A DNA stretch of 64,000 nt from Paucibacter sp. B2R-40 (GTDB lineage Bacteria; Pseudomonadota; Gammaproteobacteria; Burkholderiales; Burkholderiaceae_C). The position numbers were made by a program, and so were the translations under genes. Location: assembly GCF_025717555.1 (NCBI RefSeq), contig NZ_JAJIRP010000001.1, positions 372,001 through 436,000 of the forward strand, in the 5' to 3' direction. The notes below the pieces were generated by a model. It was not told where the DNA came from, did not search any database, and saw only the letters and a program-made list of their open reading frames with translations. This document shows positions 8,879 through 18,727 of the stretch, one piece after another (position 1 is the stretch's first letter; every line of letters begins with the position of its first letter).

Positions 8879-9133
8879 AGTGATGGCAGAAAGAGGGATC
8901 GGAGGTGAGCAAGCTGTTGGCTGGGCAGCGCTTGCTTGTCGGCTCGCGCGCCATTGACTCGCGTGAACAGCCATCAGTTTAAGGCGTTATGTGATGGCAA
9001 TCCAGCTGACGCACAATTTGACGGGGCCATAGAGTCTTGCCGAGCCGGAAGACTGTGCCAAAACGGTACATGAGGTCCCGTCTCGGCGGGCCTGGGTATG
9101 TCCTCAGGCCTGCACCAGCAGCTGGTCCTGGCG

Positions 9134-9976
9134 CTAGCCGGCGCGCGCCAACTCCAAGCCCAGCAAGGCCCGCTTGGTTTGCGGCCCCCAGCGGTACTCG
9201 CCAAACGCCGCATTTGCGCGTATCACCCGGTGGCAGGGGATCAGGTAGGCAATCGGATTCGCCGCCACGCAACTCGCCACCGCGCGCACCGCCTTAGGCG
9301 CGCCGACCAGTTGCGCCAACTGCCCATAGGACAGGACCTGACCCTCGGGCACGGCCATCAAGGCTTGCCAGACTTTCAGGCGCAGCGGCGTGCCTGACAA
9401 GGCCAGGCCAATCGGGCGGCTCGGCCCCAGGCCTTGCATGCGGCGCTGCAGCTCGGCGATGATGGGTGCCAGCGAGGCATCATCCTCCGTCCATTGCGCC
9501 AGCGGCAGCTTGACAGCCGCTTCAGCGATCAATTGCTCGGGGCTGGCACCGCGACTGAACACCAGCGACACGACCCCGCGCTCGCTGGCCGCCAGCCAGA
9601 CCCGGCCCAGCAAGGTCTCGGCCAGCGCCCAGCGCAAGGTGAGGCCGGCGCCTCCGGCCTTGAACTCGCCCGGCGTCATGCCGTCAGCGCCGATGAACAA
9701 ATCATGCAACCGCGACGGGCCAGACAGGCCTGCGCCCCAAGCCGCCTCCATCACCGAGGCCGTTTGGCTCAGGCTTTGCTTGGCGCGCTCAAGCGCCAAG
9801 GCCTGGGCGAACTCTTTGGGCGTGACGCCCGCCATGCTGACAAAGCTGCGCTGAAAGTGGAACTGGCTCAAGCCCGCTTCATCGGCCAGGGTCTGCAAGG
9901 GCAAGGGCTGGTCGGCCAGCGCGAGGCGCTCGATGGCGGCGCGAATGCGTTGGTAGCTGATGTTCGGATCTTCCAT
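9134..9976 (-). CDS. AraC-type HTH / O6-methylguanine-DNA methyltransferase fusion
   Basis: A 280-residue repair protein begun at the ATG at 9976. Residues about 1-105 are an AraC-type DNA-binding domain (LQTLADEAGLSQFHFQRSF). Residues about 110-280 are a methylated-DNA-protein-cysteine methyltransferase, with the acceptor cysteine in IPCHRVI preceded by the wing and Asn hinge region (VASCVAANPIAYL). It transfers alkyl groups from O6-alkylguanine to itself. Unlike Escherichia coli Ada it lacks the N-terminal zinc-Cys phosphotriester domain, so it is the HTH-plus-Ogt type and its regulatory role is uncertain. It starts 10 bases after the DUF1203 gene and ends a minus-strand series headed by oxyR. 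Confidence 0.88.
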   Translation of the reverse strand: MEDPNISYQRIRAAIERLALADQPLPLQTLADEAGLSQFHFQRSFVSMAGVTPKEFAQALALERAKQSLSQTASVMEAAWGAGLSGPSRLHDLFIGADGMTPGEFKAGGAGLTLRWALAETLLGRVWLAASERGVVSLVFSRGASPEQLIAEAAVKLPLAQWTEDDASLAPIIAELQRRMQGLGPSRPIGLALSGTPLRLKVWQALMAVPEGQVLSYGQLAQLVGAPKAVRAVASCVAANPIAYLIPCHRVIRANAAFGEYRWGPQTKRALLGLELARAG

Positions 9977-9986
9977 GGCGGGGCCC

Positions 9987-10469
9987 TCAAATTTGGGCCA
10001 AGCTGGCGCGGGCCGCATAACAGCCGGCGCGAGCGTAGTGGAGGTTGACGAAGGCACTGCCCTCCAAAATCAGCAGCCGCTCCAGCAAGGGTTCCAATTG
10101 ATCGCCTTGCACGACCTCGCAAGCCAGCATCCAGCCGGCCGCGTCATAGGCACGCAGGGCCAGCAGTCGGCGCCGCAGCGAGTCCGGTACTTCGCCCGGC
10201 TGCAGCTGCGCCGTGCTGGCCGCGCGGCGCACAAAAATCGGCCCGCTGCTGCGGTAAGGCGTGGCGAGGGCGTGGTGGGCAAAGGGCAGCAGCAGCACTT
10301 CCTCGCCGGGTTCGGCGTCCAGCAGGCTGACCCGGCAGGGCGCGTCGTGTGCCTCGGCAACGATGCGGCGCTGGATGTGGCGGCTATGCAGCACGGCCTC
10401 GTTCAGGCCGAACAGGGCTGTAAATTCGGCGGCCGGCAGACCTTCTATTTGGAACTGAAAACATGACAT
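9987..10469 (-). CDS. DUF1203 family protein
   Basis: A 160-residue cytoplasmic protein starting at the ATG at 10469 (MSCFQFQIEG). It matches the general pattern of DUF1203: an early FxF start, GxxC-R-x-S-L, then GE-E-V-L-L-L-PF and GPIFVRR, an RAYD-x-x-GWM stretch, and the C-terminal HYARAGCYAARA. The family has no known reaction. The frame remains open further upstream but overlaps the kinase gene there, so a longer protein is unlikely. It lies 47 bases after the TPR-GAF kinase and 10 before the alkyltransferase gene. Confidence 0.85.
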   Translation of the reverse strand: MSCFQFQIEGLPAAEFTALFGLNEAVLHSRHIQRRIVAEAHDAPCRVSLLDAEPGEEVLLLPFAHHALATPYRSSGPIFVRRAASTAQLQPGEVPDSLRRRLLALRAYDAAGWMLACEVVQGDQLEPLLERLLILEGSAFVNLHYARAGCYAARASLAQI

Positions 10470-10516
10470 GAGGCGAGGTCCAAGTTTGCTGAGTGCCTGT
10501 ATTGTCAAAACAAGCG

Positions 10517-13342
10517 CTAGACCTGCCCACCCGATTCTTGCGCCTGTTCGGCCTCGACCTGCGGTGCGCGCAGCGGCAGAGTCAGCACAAAACAAGTGCC
10601 GGTGCTGACCTTGCCGTCCAATGTCAGGCTGCCGCCGAGCAGGCTGCTGGCAATGTTGTGACTGACCGACAGGCCCAGGCCGCTGCCGCCCTGGCCGAAC
10701 TTGGTGGTGAAGAAGGGCTCGAAAATGCGAGCGGCATGCGCGGCATTGATGCCGCTGCCGTCGTCCTGGAAACGCAGCTCGACCCGCTCGCCCAGCAGCA
10801 ACTTGGCGCTCAAGCGCATCTCGCCTTCGCGGCGCTCGCCGAAGCCATGCACCATCGCGTTTTCGATCAGATTGCTCAAAATCTGCCCGAAGGGGCCGGG
10901 GAAGCTGTCGAGCAGGATGTCGGCCGGAATGTCCAGCACCAGGCGGTGGCCGCGCTTGCGCATGCCGGCCTGCATGGTCGCGGCCACCTGTTCGCACAGC
11001 AGGGCCAGGTCAAAAGGTCGGCGCTGTTCGGCGGTGCGGTCCACCGCCACTTGCTTGAAGCTGCCTATCAATCTGGCGGCATTCTCCAGGCCCAACGTGA
11101 TCAGCCGCGTCATTGCCTTGGCTTCGCTGAAGTAGCTTTCCAGTTCGCTGCGCCGCAGCACTTTGCTGACGGCGGCCCGCTCCACCTCAACAGTTCTTTG
11201 CTCCAGCGTGCTGGCCATCAAGAGGCTATTGCCCAGTGGTGTGTTCAGCTCATGCGCGATGCCGGCCACCAGCGCGCCTAAAGCCGCCAGCTTCTCCTGC
11301 GCCAGCAACTGGCTTTGCGCCAGCTGCAAATGCCGGTAGGCGCGCGCGTTGTCGAGCGCGATGGCTGCGTAGGCGTTGAGGGTTCTGAATACCATGCGCT
11401 CATGTTCGCCGTAAGCATCGGCCTGCGGCGACTGCACCGTCACCACGCCGAGCAGGCGCTCGCCGATCAGCAGCGGCGCAAACAAGGCGCTGAGTGTGCG
11501 CATGGTGCCGGGCACTTGGCTGGGGTCGCTGCCGTCGGGTGCCAGCTGTATCGACAGCTCGGTGCGTTCGCGCGCGCAACGCGCCGCATTGGAGCTGGGC
11601 GCGTCGAGTGCAATATGGCTGGCCGGAATCGGCTCGCCGTCTTCCAGGCCAAACATCGATTGCAGACCCTGGCCATCTTCATCGAGCAAATAGACCTCGA
11701 AGGCGCGCGCGTCCAGCAGCGCCGGGATGTGCCGACTCAAAGCGGCAAACACCGAGGCCATGTCGAGATGGCGCGTCAGTTGCTGGCCGATCAGGCCGAG
11801 CTTTTCCAGCGTGGCGTTATTGCGCTGCATCAGCGCCGCTTTTTGGCGCTCGGCTTCGGCGAGTTGCTGCAGATGCTCGGCTTGTGCGCGCGCGCTTTCG
11901 CTTAGATTGCGCAACTGGATGGATTCAAGGCGGTTGGCTGATTCGCGGCTGAGCGACTGGGCGCGCGCGTTGGCTGCGAGCTGGCTGGTCTCGAAGGCCT
12001 CGCGGTACCGGCCCGCGTCGGCGTAGGCCTGCGCCAAGGCATTGAGCAACTCGGTTCTGCCCTTGTAGACAGCGATCGACTGGACCCGCTGATGGGCCAA
12101 CTCCAATTGATGCAGGCTGGTGCCCGCTGTGTCGGCGCCCCGGTGCTGCGCGATCCGGGCCAGCAGAATGCGGAGTTCAATTTCATGTTCACCCGCCGCG
12201 TGCAGGCAGGCATGTTGCAAAGCGAGCTGGGCGAATTGTTCGGCCTCGGCCAACTGACCGAGTTGCAATAGCGCTTGCGATTGGCCGCGCTGGGCCGTCA
12301 ATTGCAAATCGCTCACACCGGCCAAGGCCTGCAGTTCGGTGAAAAGCGCGCTCGCCTCTTGGGGCTGCCCTCGGTCGAGTGCCAGCCAGCCCAGATAGCC
12401 CAAGCTCACCGCATAGTTGCGCGAGCTCGGCCAAGTTGAGAAGCAGTTGCGAGCAGCGCTCAGCTGCTCCTCGGCCAAATCCAGGCGGCCAACCAGGCGC
12501 AAGGTTTCGCCCAGCTGCATTTGGCAGACCGCGATGCTGCTCGGCCAGCCATGGGCGCGCGCCAGATCAAGGCCGATTTCCATCCATTTCAGGGCCGCAT
12601 CCGGATCGTTCAAATCATTGAAGGTTGCGCCCAGATTGGCCTGGGCCGCAATGGCCTCGCGGATATAGCCGGACTGCAGCAATGCCTCGATGCAAGTGGA
12701 GAAACCTTGTGCGGCCTCGCTCAAACGTCCGGCCCGCAAGGCACGGTAGGCCTGGTAAAGCTGGCTGATGGCACGTGCCGGAGCGGGCAAGTCAGGGTCG
12801 CACTTGCCAAAGCTGTCGCCCCAGCGCTGCTCGGCGCCTTGGCGGTCCAGCAAGCCGGTGTAGCGAGCCAGGAAGCACTCCAAAGTCCAACAGCGGGTCT
12901 TGTCTTGTGCGCGCCCAGCGTCCTCAACACCTTGCTCAAGCCAAGCACAGCAGCCCGGCATATCGCCATTGCCGCTGGCCAATTGCGACAAAACCCAGCA
13001 GGTATCGGCGCAAATGGTCCAGTCTGCGGCGAGCTCGGCTGCTTGGCGAATGCTCAAGGCCAGCGCTTGATCCGCGGCGGGCTCGTTGCGCAGCCGGCGC
13101 ACGTCTATGCGCGTCAGCTGTAAGCGCAGAGCCGTGCGCAAAGCTTGGTCTTCAGGCAAGTTCTGCAGGCCTTGTTCGGCCAGCTCGGCCAATTGCAGCG
13201 CCCAGGCCGAGTTGCGCTCGCGCTGGTGCCAGGCCAAATTGGCCTGCTGGCACGCTTGCTCAGGCTTGGGCAGTGCCGGGATGGCAGTCGCCAGCGCCTC
13301 GACCGTGCTATTGAGCTCGTACAGCGCTGGCGTGTCGCTCAT
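10517..13342 (-). CDS. TPR-GAF sensor histidine kinase
   Basis: A 941-residue kinase without transmembrane segments. Residues about 1-450 are TPR-type helical repeats, followed by a coiled coil (about 450-500), a GAF domain (about 505-665), the phosphoacceptor helix with His697 in AHELNTP, and a HATPase_c domain with N box (NLIENAMVH), DDGSGIN, and GQGGSGLGLS. It has no receiver domain. Its ATG sits inside the oxyR stop region (ATGA, four-base overlap), so it is translationally coupled to OxyR. The TPR part suggests control by protein-protein contact and the GAF by a small ligand; both are inference. The C-terminal kinase resembles the CHASE kinase at 2168-4537 and the TPR part resembles the gene cut at base 1. 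Confidence 0.88.
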   Translation of the reverse strand: MSDTPALYELNSTVEALATAIPALPKPEQACQQANLAWHQRERNSAWALQLAELAEQGLQNLPEDQALRTALRLQLTRIDVRRLRNEPAADQALALSIRQAAELAADWTICADTCWVLSQLASGNGDMPGCCAWLEQGVEDAGRAQDKTRCWTLECFLARYTGLLDRQGAEQRWGDSFGKCDPDLPAPARAISQLYQAYRALRAGRLSEAAQGFSTCIEALLQSGYIREAIAAQANLGATFNDLNDPDAALKWMEIGLDLARAHGWPSSIAVCQMQLGETLRLVGRLDLAEEQLSAARNCFSTWPSSRNYAVSLGYLGWLALDRGQPQEASALFTELQALAGVSDLQLTAQRGQSQALLQLGQLAEAEQFAQLALQHACLHAAGEHEIELRILLARIAQHRGADTAGTSLHQLELAHQRVQSIAVYKGRTELLNALAQAYADAGRYREAFETSQLAANARAQSLSRESANRLESIQLRNLSESARAQAEHLQQLAEAERQKAALMQRNNATLEKLGLIGQQLTRHLDMASVFAALSRHIPALLDARAFEVYLLDEDGQGLQSMFGLEDGEPIPASHIALDAPSSNAARCARERTELSIQLAPDGSDPSQVPGTMRTLSALFAPLLIGERLLGVVTVQSPQADAYGEHERMVFRTLNAYAAIALDNARAYRHLQLAQSQLLAQEKLAALGALVAGIAHELNTPLGNSLLMASTLEQRTVEVERAAVSKVLRRSELESYFSEAKAMTRLITLGLENAARLIGSFKQVAVDRTAEQRRPFDLALLCEQVAATMQAGMRKRGHRLVLDIPADILLDSFPGPFGQILSNLIENAMVHGFGERREGEMRLSAKLLLGERVELRFQDDGSGINAAHAARIFEPFFTTKFGQGGSGLGLSVSHNIASSLLGGSLTLDGKVSTGTCFVLTLPLRAPQVEAEQAQESGGQV

Positions 13343-14259
13343 GACAGTCGCTTCACGCCGGCCAATTCGCAGCCATAGACCGCATTGCGCAGCGCGGCAA
13401 TCGCCTCGTAACGCGTGAAGGTCTTGCGCCAGGCCAATACTACGCGGCGCGTCGGCACCGGCGCGGCAAAGCGGATGTAGCGCAGATGGGGCTGCGCTTC
13501 CTTGGGCACGCTCAAGCTCGGCACCACGGTCACGCCCATGCCCGAGGCGACCATATGTTTGATGGTCTCCAGCGATGAGCCCTCGAAGCTCTTGCGTATG
13601 CCTTCGGCGTCGCTGGAGAAGCGTGCGTACTCCGGGCAGACCTCCAGCACATGGTCGCGAAAGCAATGCCCGGCGCCGAGCAGCAACATGGTTTCCAGCT
13701 TGAGTTCCTCGGCGCTGATTTCGCTGCGCTCGGCCAAGGGGTGAGCGGCCGGCACGGCGATCATGAAGTCCTCGTCATACAGCGGCGCCACGGCCAGTCC
13801 GGCGTCCGGGAAGGGTTCGGCCAGCACCGCGCAATCGAGTTCGCCGGTGCGCAGCATCTCCAGCAGCTTGGAGGTGAAGTTCTCCTGCAGCATCAGCGGC
13901 ATCTGCGGGTAGCGCTCGATCACACATTTCACCAGCGCCGGCAGCAGATAGGGCGCGATGGTGTAGATCAGCCCGAGCCGCAAGGTGCCGGCCAGCGGGT
14001 CCTTGCCGCGTTTGGCTATTTCCTTGATGGCGCTGGCCTGTTCGATCACCGACTGGGCCTGCCGGACGATCTCGTCGCCCAGCGGCGTGACGCTGATTTC
14101 GTTGGCGCCGCGCTCGAAGATGCGTACATCCAGCTCTTCCTCAAGTTTCTTGATCGCCACGCTGAGCGTTGGCTGTGAGACATGACAGGCCTCGGCAGCG
14201 CGGCCGAAGTGGCGTTCGCGGGCAACTGCAACGATGTAGCGCAACTCGGTCAAGGTCAT
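13339..14259 (-). CDS. oxyR: OxyR, peroxide-sensing LysR-type regulator
   Basis: A 306-residue LysR-type regulator. The N-terminal helix-turn-helix is FGRAAEACHVSQPTLSVAIKKLE. The redox pair is Cys199 and Cys208 in GHCFRDHVLEVC, the same numbering and nine-residue spacing as the disulfide switch of Escherichia coli OxyR. Peroxide oxidation forms the disulfide and turns on antioxidant genes. The usual neighbour in related bacteria is a catalase or recG; here the downstream gene is a TPR-GAF histidine kinase, overlapping by four bases. The 301-base gap to panB holds its promoter. The start ATG is at the position expected for the family (MTLTELRYIVAVA). Confidence 0.94.
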   Translation of the reverse strand: MTLTELRYIVAVARERHFGRAAEACHVSQPTLSVAIKKLEEELDVRIFERGANEISVTPLGDEIVRQAQSVIEQASAIKEIAKRGKDPLAGTLRLGLIYTIAPYLLPALVKCVIERYPQMPLMLQENFTSKLLEMLRTGELDCAVLAEPFPDAGLAVAPLYDEDFMIAVPAAHPLAERSEISAEELKLETMLLLGAGHCFRDHVLEVCPEYARFSSDAEGIRKSFEGSSLETIKHMVASGMGVTVVPSLSVPKEAQPHLRYIRFAAPVPTRRVVLAWRKTFTRYEAIAALRNAVYGCELAGVKRLS

Positions 14260-14560
14260 GCGGGCTTTCCTCCAGAAACAAAACGCCGGGCCGCCATGGG
14301 CCGCAGGCCAATGGCCTTCGGCAGGCGACAGACAGTCCGCAGGGACTGTCTGTGTCCAGACTCAGCCCCAAGTTTGTTCACACCCCCTCGGGGGTAGGCG
14401 CGAAGCGACAGTCTGGGAGCCTGCAATCCTTGCATTGTGCTTGGCTTTGGATGACCCGCCCTAGCGCAAACCCTGGGTCGGCCGGCTACACTGCGGCCCA
14501 ACCTGGGGGCGGGTCTTGGATTCGACCCCCTGATTCCGTATTGACGAAGGAGCCGCCACC
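14260..14560. other. Intergenic region between oxyR and panB
   Basis: This 301-base gap between divergent genes must hold the oxyR promoter on one side and the panB promoter on the other, but I could not pick out convincing -35/-10 pairs. It contains nested inverted repeats between 14328 and 14416 and a CCCCC-TC-GGGGG palindrome at about 14383-14394, listed separately. The last bases before panB carry its ribosome site GAAGGAG. Confidence 0.6.
14328..14416. repeat. Nested inverted repeats, REP-like element
   Basis: An 11-base arm at 14328-14338 (acagacagtcc) is followed by a 4-base loop and its exact complement at 14343-14353. Overlapping it, ccagact at 14356-14362 pairs with agtctgg at 14410-14416, enclosing a C5-TC-G5 palindrome. 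There is no T-run, so it is not an ordinary intrinsic terminator. Such GC-rich intergenic palindromes are common REP-like elements in Burkholderiales; other copies would be expected elsewhere in the genome. Confidence 0.5.
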
Positions 14561-16218
<1,658 letters not shown>

Positions 16219-16239
16219 GTCAGCTGCTAAATTGGCGAG

Positions 16240-16713
16240 TTACTTGACGCTCAGCAATTCGACGTCAAATACCAAAGCCGCATTTGGCGGAATAGCGCCT
16301 GCAACGCCATTGGCACCGTAGCCCAGGCTCGCCGGAATGGTCAAGGTGCGCTTGCCGCCCACCTTCATGCCGGCCACGCCCTGGTCCCAGCCCTTAATCA
16401 CGACACTGGCGCCGAGTTTGAAGGTGTATGGTGTCTTGCCGACCGAGCTATCGAATTGGGCGCCGCGCGTGCCGGTGGCTTTGACGTCGTACAACCAACC
16501 CGTGTAGTTTACGGTGACATCGTTGCCGGCCACAGCGAGGGTGCCCGTACCGACCACGCTGTCGGCGACCTGCAAGGCGGTGATGGCGGCCGATCCGGAG
16601 GTGTCAACGGCCGGCGTGCTCGAATCTGAGCCACCGCCGCCACAAGCGCTCAGGCCCAAGCTGGCTGTAATGGCCACAACGATGGTGGAGACGGAAAGGA
16701 TCTTTTTGAACAT
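16240..16713 (-). CDS. FKBP-type peptidyl-prolyl isomerase lipoprotein
   Basis: A 157-residue lipoprotein with Cys24 in LSACGGGG. The mature part is a single FKBP domain: VTVNYTGWL, FDSSVGKTPYTF, VIKGWDQGV, GGKRTLTIPASLGYG and ALVFDVELL, with the usual substrate-pocket residues. It catalyses proline cis-trans isomerisation of envelope proteins, tethered to a membrane. The gene ends 22 bases from the panC stop (convergent), and its start is 206 bases from the divergent cyclophilin gene, so two unrelated isomerase families share one promoter region. Confidence 0.93.
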   Translation of the reverse strand: MFKKILSVSTIVVAITASLGLSACGGGGSDSSTPAVDTSGSAAITALQVADSVVGTGTLAVAGNDVTVNYTGWLYDVKATGTRGAQFDSSVGKTPYTFKLGASVVIKGWDQGVAGMKVGGKRTLTIPASLGYGANGVAGAIPPNAALVFDVELLSVK

Positions 16714-16919
16714 GCTGGTCTTCGAAAAGTGACAAGGATTGCAAATTGCGAGCGCAGTCTAGTGCATCTTGTGTGGCGAGAGATTGGGGAGCCAAGTCCA
16801 GGCCGAGGCCGTGCATAGGCTTGTAACAGTTGGTAAGCGACAGCCTCAGTGCTGTTCCCTATGTCGGCGCGACCGAGCCCTTAGCCGTTGAATACTCCTT
16901 GGGTCCCGGAGCTGTTTCA

Positions 16920-17597
16920 ATGCACTCATTCTTCTTGCGCGCGGCCGCGGCCGCGGCGCTGATATTCCTAACGGCCTGTGGTGGTGGCAGCCCCGACGAT
17001 GCCTACCGGCCGCCGCCGCTGCCCGTTCCCACACCCAACCCATACCCCTATCCGAATACCTATAGCTGCAGCAACGAGGGCTTGATCAAGTCCGCGCTCA
17101 GCAGCTTGCCGACCGTCTGCATGTTGACCAGCAGCGGCGAGATCGTCTTCGAGCTGTATTCGGATACCGTCCCCAATACGGTCAACAACTTCCTGCGCTA
17201 TGTGGCTGACGGTGCCTACAAGAACACCTTGTTCCACCGCGTCGACCGCGACTTCGTAATTCAGGGCGGCGGCTACACCAGCGGCATGCTCGAGCGGCCG
17301 CCCGCCTATGCGCCGATCCCGCTCGAAGCGCGTGAATACAACCTGCCCGGCACCATTGCGATGGCCCGGCGCAGCGATCCGAACAGCGCCACCAACCAGT
17401 TCTTCATCAACGTGAAGGACAATAAGGATCTGGACTACCAGTCCGCAGCAAAACCAGGTTATGCGGTGTTCGGCCGTGTGATTTCAGGCATGGCCACCGT
17501 GGAGGCGATCAATGCAGTGCCCGTCTATGTTTACAGCGATGCCGACCTGCGGCCCCGCCAAGAGGTCTTGATCTATTGGGTGCAGCGCCTGAAATAG
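16920..17597 (+). CDS. Cyclophilin-type peptidyl-prolyl isomerase lipoprotein
   Basis: A 225-residue lipoprotein with Cys20 in FLTACGGG, then a Pro-rich linker (residues about 29-47) and a cyclophilin domain. Active-site segments FHRVDRDFVIQGGG, GTIAMAR and ATNQFFINV are present. The ATG at 16920 begins the signal peptide; GGAG lies nine bases upstream, and a GTG at 16830 in the same frame would precede it with an unlikely leader. Its role is prolyl isomerisation in the envelope. It is divergent from the FKBP lipoprotein. Confidence 0.92.
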   Translation: MHSFFLRAAAAAALIFLTACGGGSPDDAYRPPPLPVPTPNPYPYPNTYSCSNEGLIKSALSSLPTVCMLTSSGEIVFELYSDTVPNTVNNFLRYVADGAYKNTLFHRVDRDFVIQGGGYTSGMLERPPAYAPIPLEAREYNLPGTIAMARRSDPNSATNQFFINVKDNKDLDYQSAAKPGYAVFGRVISGMATVEAINAVPVYVYSDADLRPRQEVLIYWVQRLK

Positions 17598-17629
17598 TCG
17601 TCCGGCCAGCTTCTTGCAGTCTGCTGCAA

Positions 17630-18709
17630 ATGCGGCTGCGTTGGAGTGCCGCCGAGCTGAAGGCCTTGTTGCGCCGCTGGGCCGCCTTCATTGCCGTGGT
17701 GGCGGCCGTGTTGGGGCAGTTCTTTGCGACGCTGATCGGCTGGCCCGCGCTGCCGCTGTTCTGGGCCAGCGAACAGCCTTGGCCGCTGGCGCTGGGGGCC
17801 GTGGTGCTGCACGCGCTGCCGGGCCTGTTGCTGTGCTGGGGCTTGCGCGAGCAACTGCTCCCTGCCCATTGGTTGGATGCCGAGCGCGCGTTGCCCTTGC
17901 GGCGGATCGAATTGCTGCGCGCCGATCTGGCCGTGATCGGCCTGGCCTTGCTGCCGCTGGCCCTGCTCAACCTGATCTCAATGGCCGCCTGGCAGCATGC
18001 CGACCCCGCTTGGATGAGGGGTTTGTGGTCAAGAGCGCTGATGTATTTTGGCCTGTCGCTGGCGCTGGCCGCAGGCGCGGCGGTGCTGCTGATGCAGGGC
18101 AGACGCCTGCCGCAGGGTGTAGCGCATTCGGCAGCAAGGCCTCAGAGCACAAGCGGCGCTGGCCGCAGCCCTGCTTCTGGTTTATATCGCCTGTTTGGCG
18201 TGCACTGGGCGCTACTGGGCTTGCCCCTGTGGCGCGGCCCGGCCCGGCCGGTTTTGCATTTATGGGCCCTATCCTGCTTGCTGCTCGGCGCAAATCTCAT
18301 GGCTGCGCTGATCTGGCCGGCGCAGGCTTCGTGGGTGCTGGCGGTCCACACCTTGCTGGTCATGGGGCTGAGCGCGCGCCTGCATGCCCAGGCCTCGCGC
18401 TGCTATGCGCCGCTGATAGCCGCGGCTCAGGCCTTGCCGCTTGCCGCCGGCTTTTGGCCGCGCCGACTTTTGCTGCTGGCCTTGGCGCCGAGCATCTTGG
18501 CTTGGGGCTTCATGGCGGCGATGCTCTTGCTGGGCCCGTGGCGGCTCGCACCCTTGGCCGCACCTTCGTTCATGGTCTATGGGCTGTTGGCGCCGGCCTT
18601 GCCGATGATGGCCAAACAGGGCGATAGCGCCGAGGCGCGCGCTGGGCGCTGGCTTTTGGCTTGGGCGCTTTGGGTTGCGCTGGCCAGCGAAGCGCTGCTG
18701 AGCTCTTGA
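17630..18709 (+). CDS. Polytopic membrane protein, likely permease of an ABC pair
   Basis: A 359-residue, very hydrophobic protein with about ten membrane segments, Trp- and Leu-rich with few charged loops. I recognise no family motif. It starts 32 bases after the cyclophilin gene, and 18 bases before an ABC ATPase gene on the same strand, so the simplest reading is the membrane partner of that ATPase. A resemblance to exporter permeases of the CcmA/CcmB or ABC-2 type is inference from context only. The ATG at 17630 is the first in frame that begins a sensible leader (MRLRWSAAELKALL). Confidence 0.68.
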   Translation: MRLRWSAAELKALLRRWAAFIAVVAAVLGQFFATLIGWPALPLFWASEQPWPLALGAVVLHALPGLLLCWGLREQLLPAHWLDAERALPLRRIELLRADLAVIGLALLPLALLNLISMAAWQHADPAWMRGLWSRALMYFGLSLALAAGAAVLLMQGRRLPQGVAHSAARPQSTSGAGRSPASGLYRLFGVHWALLGLPLWRGPARPVLHLWALSCLLLGANLMAALIWPAQASWVLAVHTLLVMGLSARLHAQASRCYAPLIAAAQALPLAAGFWPRRLLLLALAPSILAWGFMAAMLLLGPWRLAPLAAPSFMVYGLLAPALPMMAKQGDSAEARAGRWLLAWALWVALASEALLSS

Positions 18710-18727
18710 TCACGATCGCGAACAACC

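Noticed and set aside
9987-10997. A longer DUF1203 frame of 336 residues
   Set aside because: The upstream part lies inside the kinase gene and is not conserved-looking; ATG 10469 is the likely start.
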